A stretch of 15,027 nucleotides of DNA, taken from NCBI GenBank assembly GCA_028275145.1, contig JAQCNG010000170.1, forward strand, positions 1 to 15,027, read 5' to 3'. The notes beneath the pieces were generated by a model, which was given only the letters and a program-made list of their open reading frames with translations, did no database searches and had not been told where the DNA came from. This DNA comes from Halovenus sp. (GTDB lineage Archaea; Halobacteriota; Halobacteria; Halobacteriales; Haloarculaceae). Both the position numbers and the translations under genes were made by a program. Positions 12,839 to 15,027 of this stretch are shown here, one piece after another (the stretch's first letter is position 1; each line of letters starts with the position of its first letter).

Positions 12839-14521
12839 ATGTTCGATGCCGAGGACCTCGCCGAGATACGGTCGGGCAAGGAGCGCTGGGAGGAGGAGAC
12901 ACTGGCCCCGGTGCTCGAGCGGTTCGGCGAGCGCGACGACGAGTTCGAAACCGACACCGGCGGACAGCGGGTCGACCGTCTCTACACGCCTGCCGACCGG
13001 CCCGGGCAGGACTACGAGAGCGACATCGGTTATCCGGGTGAGTCGCCCTACACCCGGGGGGTGTACCCGACGATGTACCGGGGGCAACTCTGGACGATGC
13101 GCCAGTACGCGGGGATGGGCACCGCCGCGGAGACAAACGAGCGGTTCCACTACCTCATCGACGAGGGTCAGACCGGGCTCTCGCTGGCGTTCGACCTGCC
13201 GACACAGATGGGCTACGACTCCGACCACGCGATGGCGGCCGGCGAGGTGGGCAAGGCCGGCGTCGCAATCGACTCCCTGCGGGACATGGAGCGTGTCTTC
13301 CAGGGGATTCCACTCGACGAGGTGTCGACGAGCATGACCATCAACGCCCCGGCGTCGGTGTTGCTGGCGATGTACATCGCCGTCGGCGACCGCCAGGGGG
13401 TCGAGCGCGAACAACTGCGGGGCACCATTCAAAACGATGTTCTAAAGGAGTACATCTCGCGCAACACCTACATCTACCCGCCGGAGCCGTCGATGCGCAT
13501 CATCACCGACATCTTCGAGTTCTGCGCCGCGGAGACACCGGCGTTCAACACCATCTCTATCTCCGGCTACCACATCCGCGAGGCGGGCGCAACTGCCGCA
13601 CAGGAGCTCGCGTTCACGCTCGCAGACGGTATCGAGTACGTCGAGGCCGCCCTCGACGCGGGACTCGACGTCGACCGGTTCGCCCCACAGCTCTCCTTTT
13701 TCTTTGCCGCCCACAACAACATCCTGGAGGAGGTGGCGAAGTTCCGCGCCGCACGGCGGATGTGGACACAGATAATGGAGACCCGGTTCGGCGCGGAGAA
13801 CCCCAAATCGAAGCAGCTGAAGTTCCACACACAGACCGCGGGCTCGACACTGACCGCCCAGCAGGTCGACAACAACGTCGTCCGGGTGGCCTACCAGGCG
13901 CTGGCGGCGGTGCTCGGGGGCACACAGAGCCTCCACACGAACGGGAAAGACGAGGCGCTCTCGCTGCCGACAGAGCAGTCGGTGCGGACGGCGCTGCGCA
14001 CCCAGCAGATACTGGCCCACGAGTCCGGTGCCGGTGACACGGTCGACCCGCTTGCGGGCAGTTACTACGTGGAGTCACTGACCGACCAGCTCGAGGCGGA
14101 GGCGTTCGACATCATCGAGACGGTCGACGAGCGCGGCGGGATGGGGGCGGCGATCGATTCGGGGTGGGTCCAGCGCCAGATACAGGACGTCGCCTTCGAG
14201 CGCCAGCAGGAGATAGAGAGCGGCGACCGGGTTATCGTCGGGGTCAACGAGTTCACGGTCGACGAGGAGGAACACGTCGACATCGAGGAGGTCTCGGAGG
14301 AACTCCAGCGCAGTCAGCGCGAGCGGGTGGCCGACCTCCGCGAGGAGCGCGACGGCGAGGCCGTCGAGGCCGCGCTCGAGGCGCTCGAGTCGGCCGCTCG
14401 CGGCGACGAGAACCTGATGCCCTACATCGTCGACGCGGTCAAGGCCTACGCCACGACGGGTGAAATCTGCGACGCCATGCGCGAGGTGTTCGGCGAGTAC
14501 CAGCAGGGGGCCGCGGTATGA
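12839..14521 (+). CDS. Methylmalonyl-CoA mutase, catalytic (large/alpha) subunit
   Basis: A 560-residue catalytic subunit of adenosylcobalamin-dependent methylmalonyl-CoA mutase, which interconverts (R)-methylmalonyl-CoA and succinyl-CoA. The TIM-barrel substrate domain is clear: [21 protein letters not shown] (about 74-94), [97 protein letters not shown], and [20 protein letters not shown]90 in TMRQY and the Arg in SRNTYIYPP are the residues that favour methylmalonyl over isobutyryl substrates in this superfamily. The protein ends at [11 protein letters not shown] without the DxHxxG cobalamin domain, as in split archaeal mutases, so a separate B12-binding subunit must be encoded elsewhere. 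Full single-chain enzymes are about 700-730 residues. Its stop overlaps the epimerase start (ATGA), indicating translational coupling. Confidence 0.95.
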   Translation: MFDAEDLAEIRSGKERWEEETLAPVLERFGERDDEFETDTGGQRVDRLYTPADRPGQDYESDIGYPGESPYTRGVYPTMYRGQLWTMRQYAGMGTAAETNERFHYLIDEGQTGLSLAFDLPTQMGYDSDHAMAAGEVGKAGVAIDSLRDMERVFQGIPLDEVSTSMTINAPASVLLAMYIAVGDRQGVEREQLRGTIQNDVLKEYISRNTYIYPPEPSMRIITDIFEFCAAETPAFNTISISGYHIREAGATAAQELAFTLADGIEYVEAALDAGLDVDRFAPQLSFFFAAHNNILEEVAKFRAARRMWTQIMETRFGAENPKSKQLKFHTQTAGSTLTAQQVDNNVVRVAYQALAAVLGGTQSLHTNGKDEALSLPTEQSVRTALRTQQILAHESGAGDTVDPLAGSYYVESLTDQLEAEAFDIIETVDERGGMGAAIDSGWVQRQIQDVAFERQQEIESGDRVIVGVNEFTVDEEEHVDIEEVSEELQRSQRERVADLREERDGEAVEAALEALESAARGDENLMPYIVDAVKAYATTGEICDAMREVFGEYQQGAAV

Positions 14522-14946
14522 GCGGCGACGACAGTGCCATCGGGGACGCCGGGGCCGGGCCGGTCACCATCGACCACGCGGGTATCGTCACGGAGAACGC
14601 GGATGCGCTCGCGGACCTGTACGTCGACCTGTTCGGTTGCGAGCGGGTCCACGAGGAGAGCTCCGACGGTATGTCGTTTGTCTTTCTCGACCTCGGGAAC
14701 GGCTACATCGAACTGGTAGAGCCACAGGAGGAGGGGAGAGTAGCCCGGTATCTGGACGAGCACGGGCCGGACATCCACCACCTCGCGGTGGCGACCGACG
14801 ACATCGAGGCCGCGCTCGACCGGGCCCGCGCGTGCGGTGTCGACCTGGTCGACGAACAGCCCCGGTCGGGTGCCTGGGACCACGACATCGCCTTTCTCCA
14901 CCCGGGGTCGACCGGCGGCATCCTGCTGGAGTTCGTCGAGCACTGA
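14518..14946 (+). CDS. mce: Methylmalonyl-CoA epimerase
   Basis: A 142-residue enzyme of the vicinal oxygen chelate (glyoxalase) superfamily that interconverts the (S) and (R) forms of methylmalonyl-CoA, feeding the mutase encoded just before it. Two beta-alpha-beta-beta-beta modules are visible, starting at [19 protein letters not shown] (residues 17-35) and [19 protein letters not shown] (85-103). Likely metal ligands are H20, H87 or H88, and E138 in [36 protein letters not shown] and FLHPGSTGG also match the family. The start lies inside the mutase stop (ATGA). Residues 1-15 are an acidic, Gly-rich extension before the usual family start, but no later ATG fits. The pair, with propionyl-CoA carboxylase elsewhere, forms the propionate-to-succinyl-CoA route; haloarchaea also use these steps in the methylaspartate cycle. 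The 81 bases after it hold nothing recognisable. Confidence 0.95.
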   Translation: MSGDDSAIGDAGAGPVTIDHAGIVTENADALADLYVDLFGCERVHEESSDGMSFVFLDLGNGYIELVEPQEEGRVARYLDEHGPDIHHLAVATDDIEAALDRARACGVDLVDEQPRSGAWDHDIAFLHPGSTGGILLEFVEH

Positions 14947-15027
14947 CAGCGGGCACATCGCCGTCGACTGGACTGTCCCAGAGGGGCCGTTGTGCAGGTC
15001 CCACGACCACGGCGTCGCGCCGGCCGC

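Overview
The window looks like the chromosome of a halophilic archaeon (class Halobacteria). The GC content is high, predicted proteins are rich in Asp and Glu, many genes have a TATA-like element about 25-30 bases before the start codon (leaderless transcripts), and there are lineage markers: a fused Kae1-Bud32 protein, the bacterioruberin genes lyeJ and cruF, and a methylmalonyl-CoA mutase without its own B12 domain. No species is assigned.

Layout. Bases 1-752 (minus) hold the N-terminal part of carB, cut by the window edge. It is divergent from a conserved protein with a ParB-like helix-turn-helix region (900-1568) that stops 25 bases before tRNA-Lys(UUU) (1594-1667). The 3' end of this tRNA is repeated in a near-perfect 103-bp tandem array (1646-1896), and next to the array lies a minus-strand AAA ATPase of the DUF234 class with a PD-(D/E)XK-like C-terminus (1918-3309). 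A 15-bp periodic repeat containing two adjacent palindromes sits directly behind the ATPase promoter (3340-3399). I read 1646 to about 3657 as an accessory segment attached to the tRNA-Lys gene; it is the part most likely to hold something undescribed.

From 3658 the core genome resumes: a TIGR00300-type ornithine cyclodeaminase, then kae1-bud32 for t6A tRNA modification (5020-6648). On the minus strand follow a receiver-PAS response regulator (6679-7596), the C50 carotenoid genes cruF and lyeJ (overlapping by 8 bases, read lyeJ then cruF) and a renalase-like FAD oxidoreductase (9746-10783). On the plus strand come a 56-residue double-CxxC zinc microprotein (10916-11086), a metallo-beta-lactamase-like protein that lacks the usual metal motif and carries a low-complexity insert, a phasin-like coiled-coil protein, and the methylmalonyl-CoA mutase catalytic subunit translationally coupled (ATGA overlap) to methylmalonyl-CoA epimerase.

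Functional links. carB and the cyclodeaminase both touch arginine/ornithine metabolism but are separated by the accessory segment. lyeJ and cruF perform early and late steps from lycopene to bacterioruberin; the desaturase CrtD that acts between them is not in the window. The mutase and epimerase convert propionyl-CoA-derived methylmalonyl-CoA to succinyl-CoA, and the phasin-like gene beside them hints at, but does not prove, a tie to polyhydroxyalkanoate metabolism. All calls come from reading the sequence; no database search was run.
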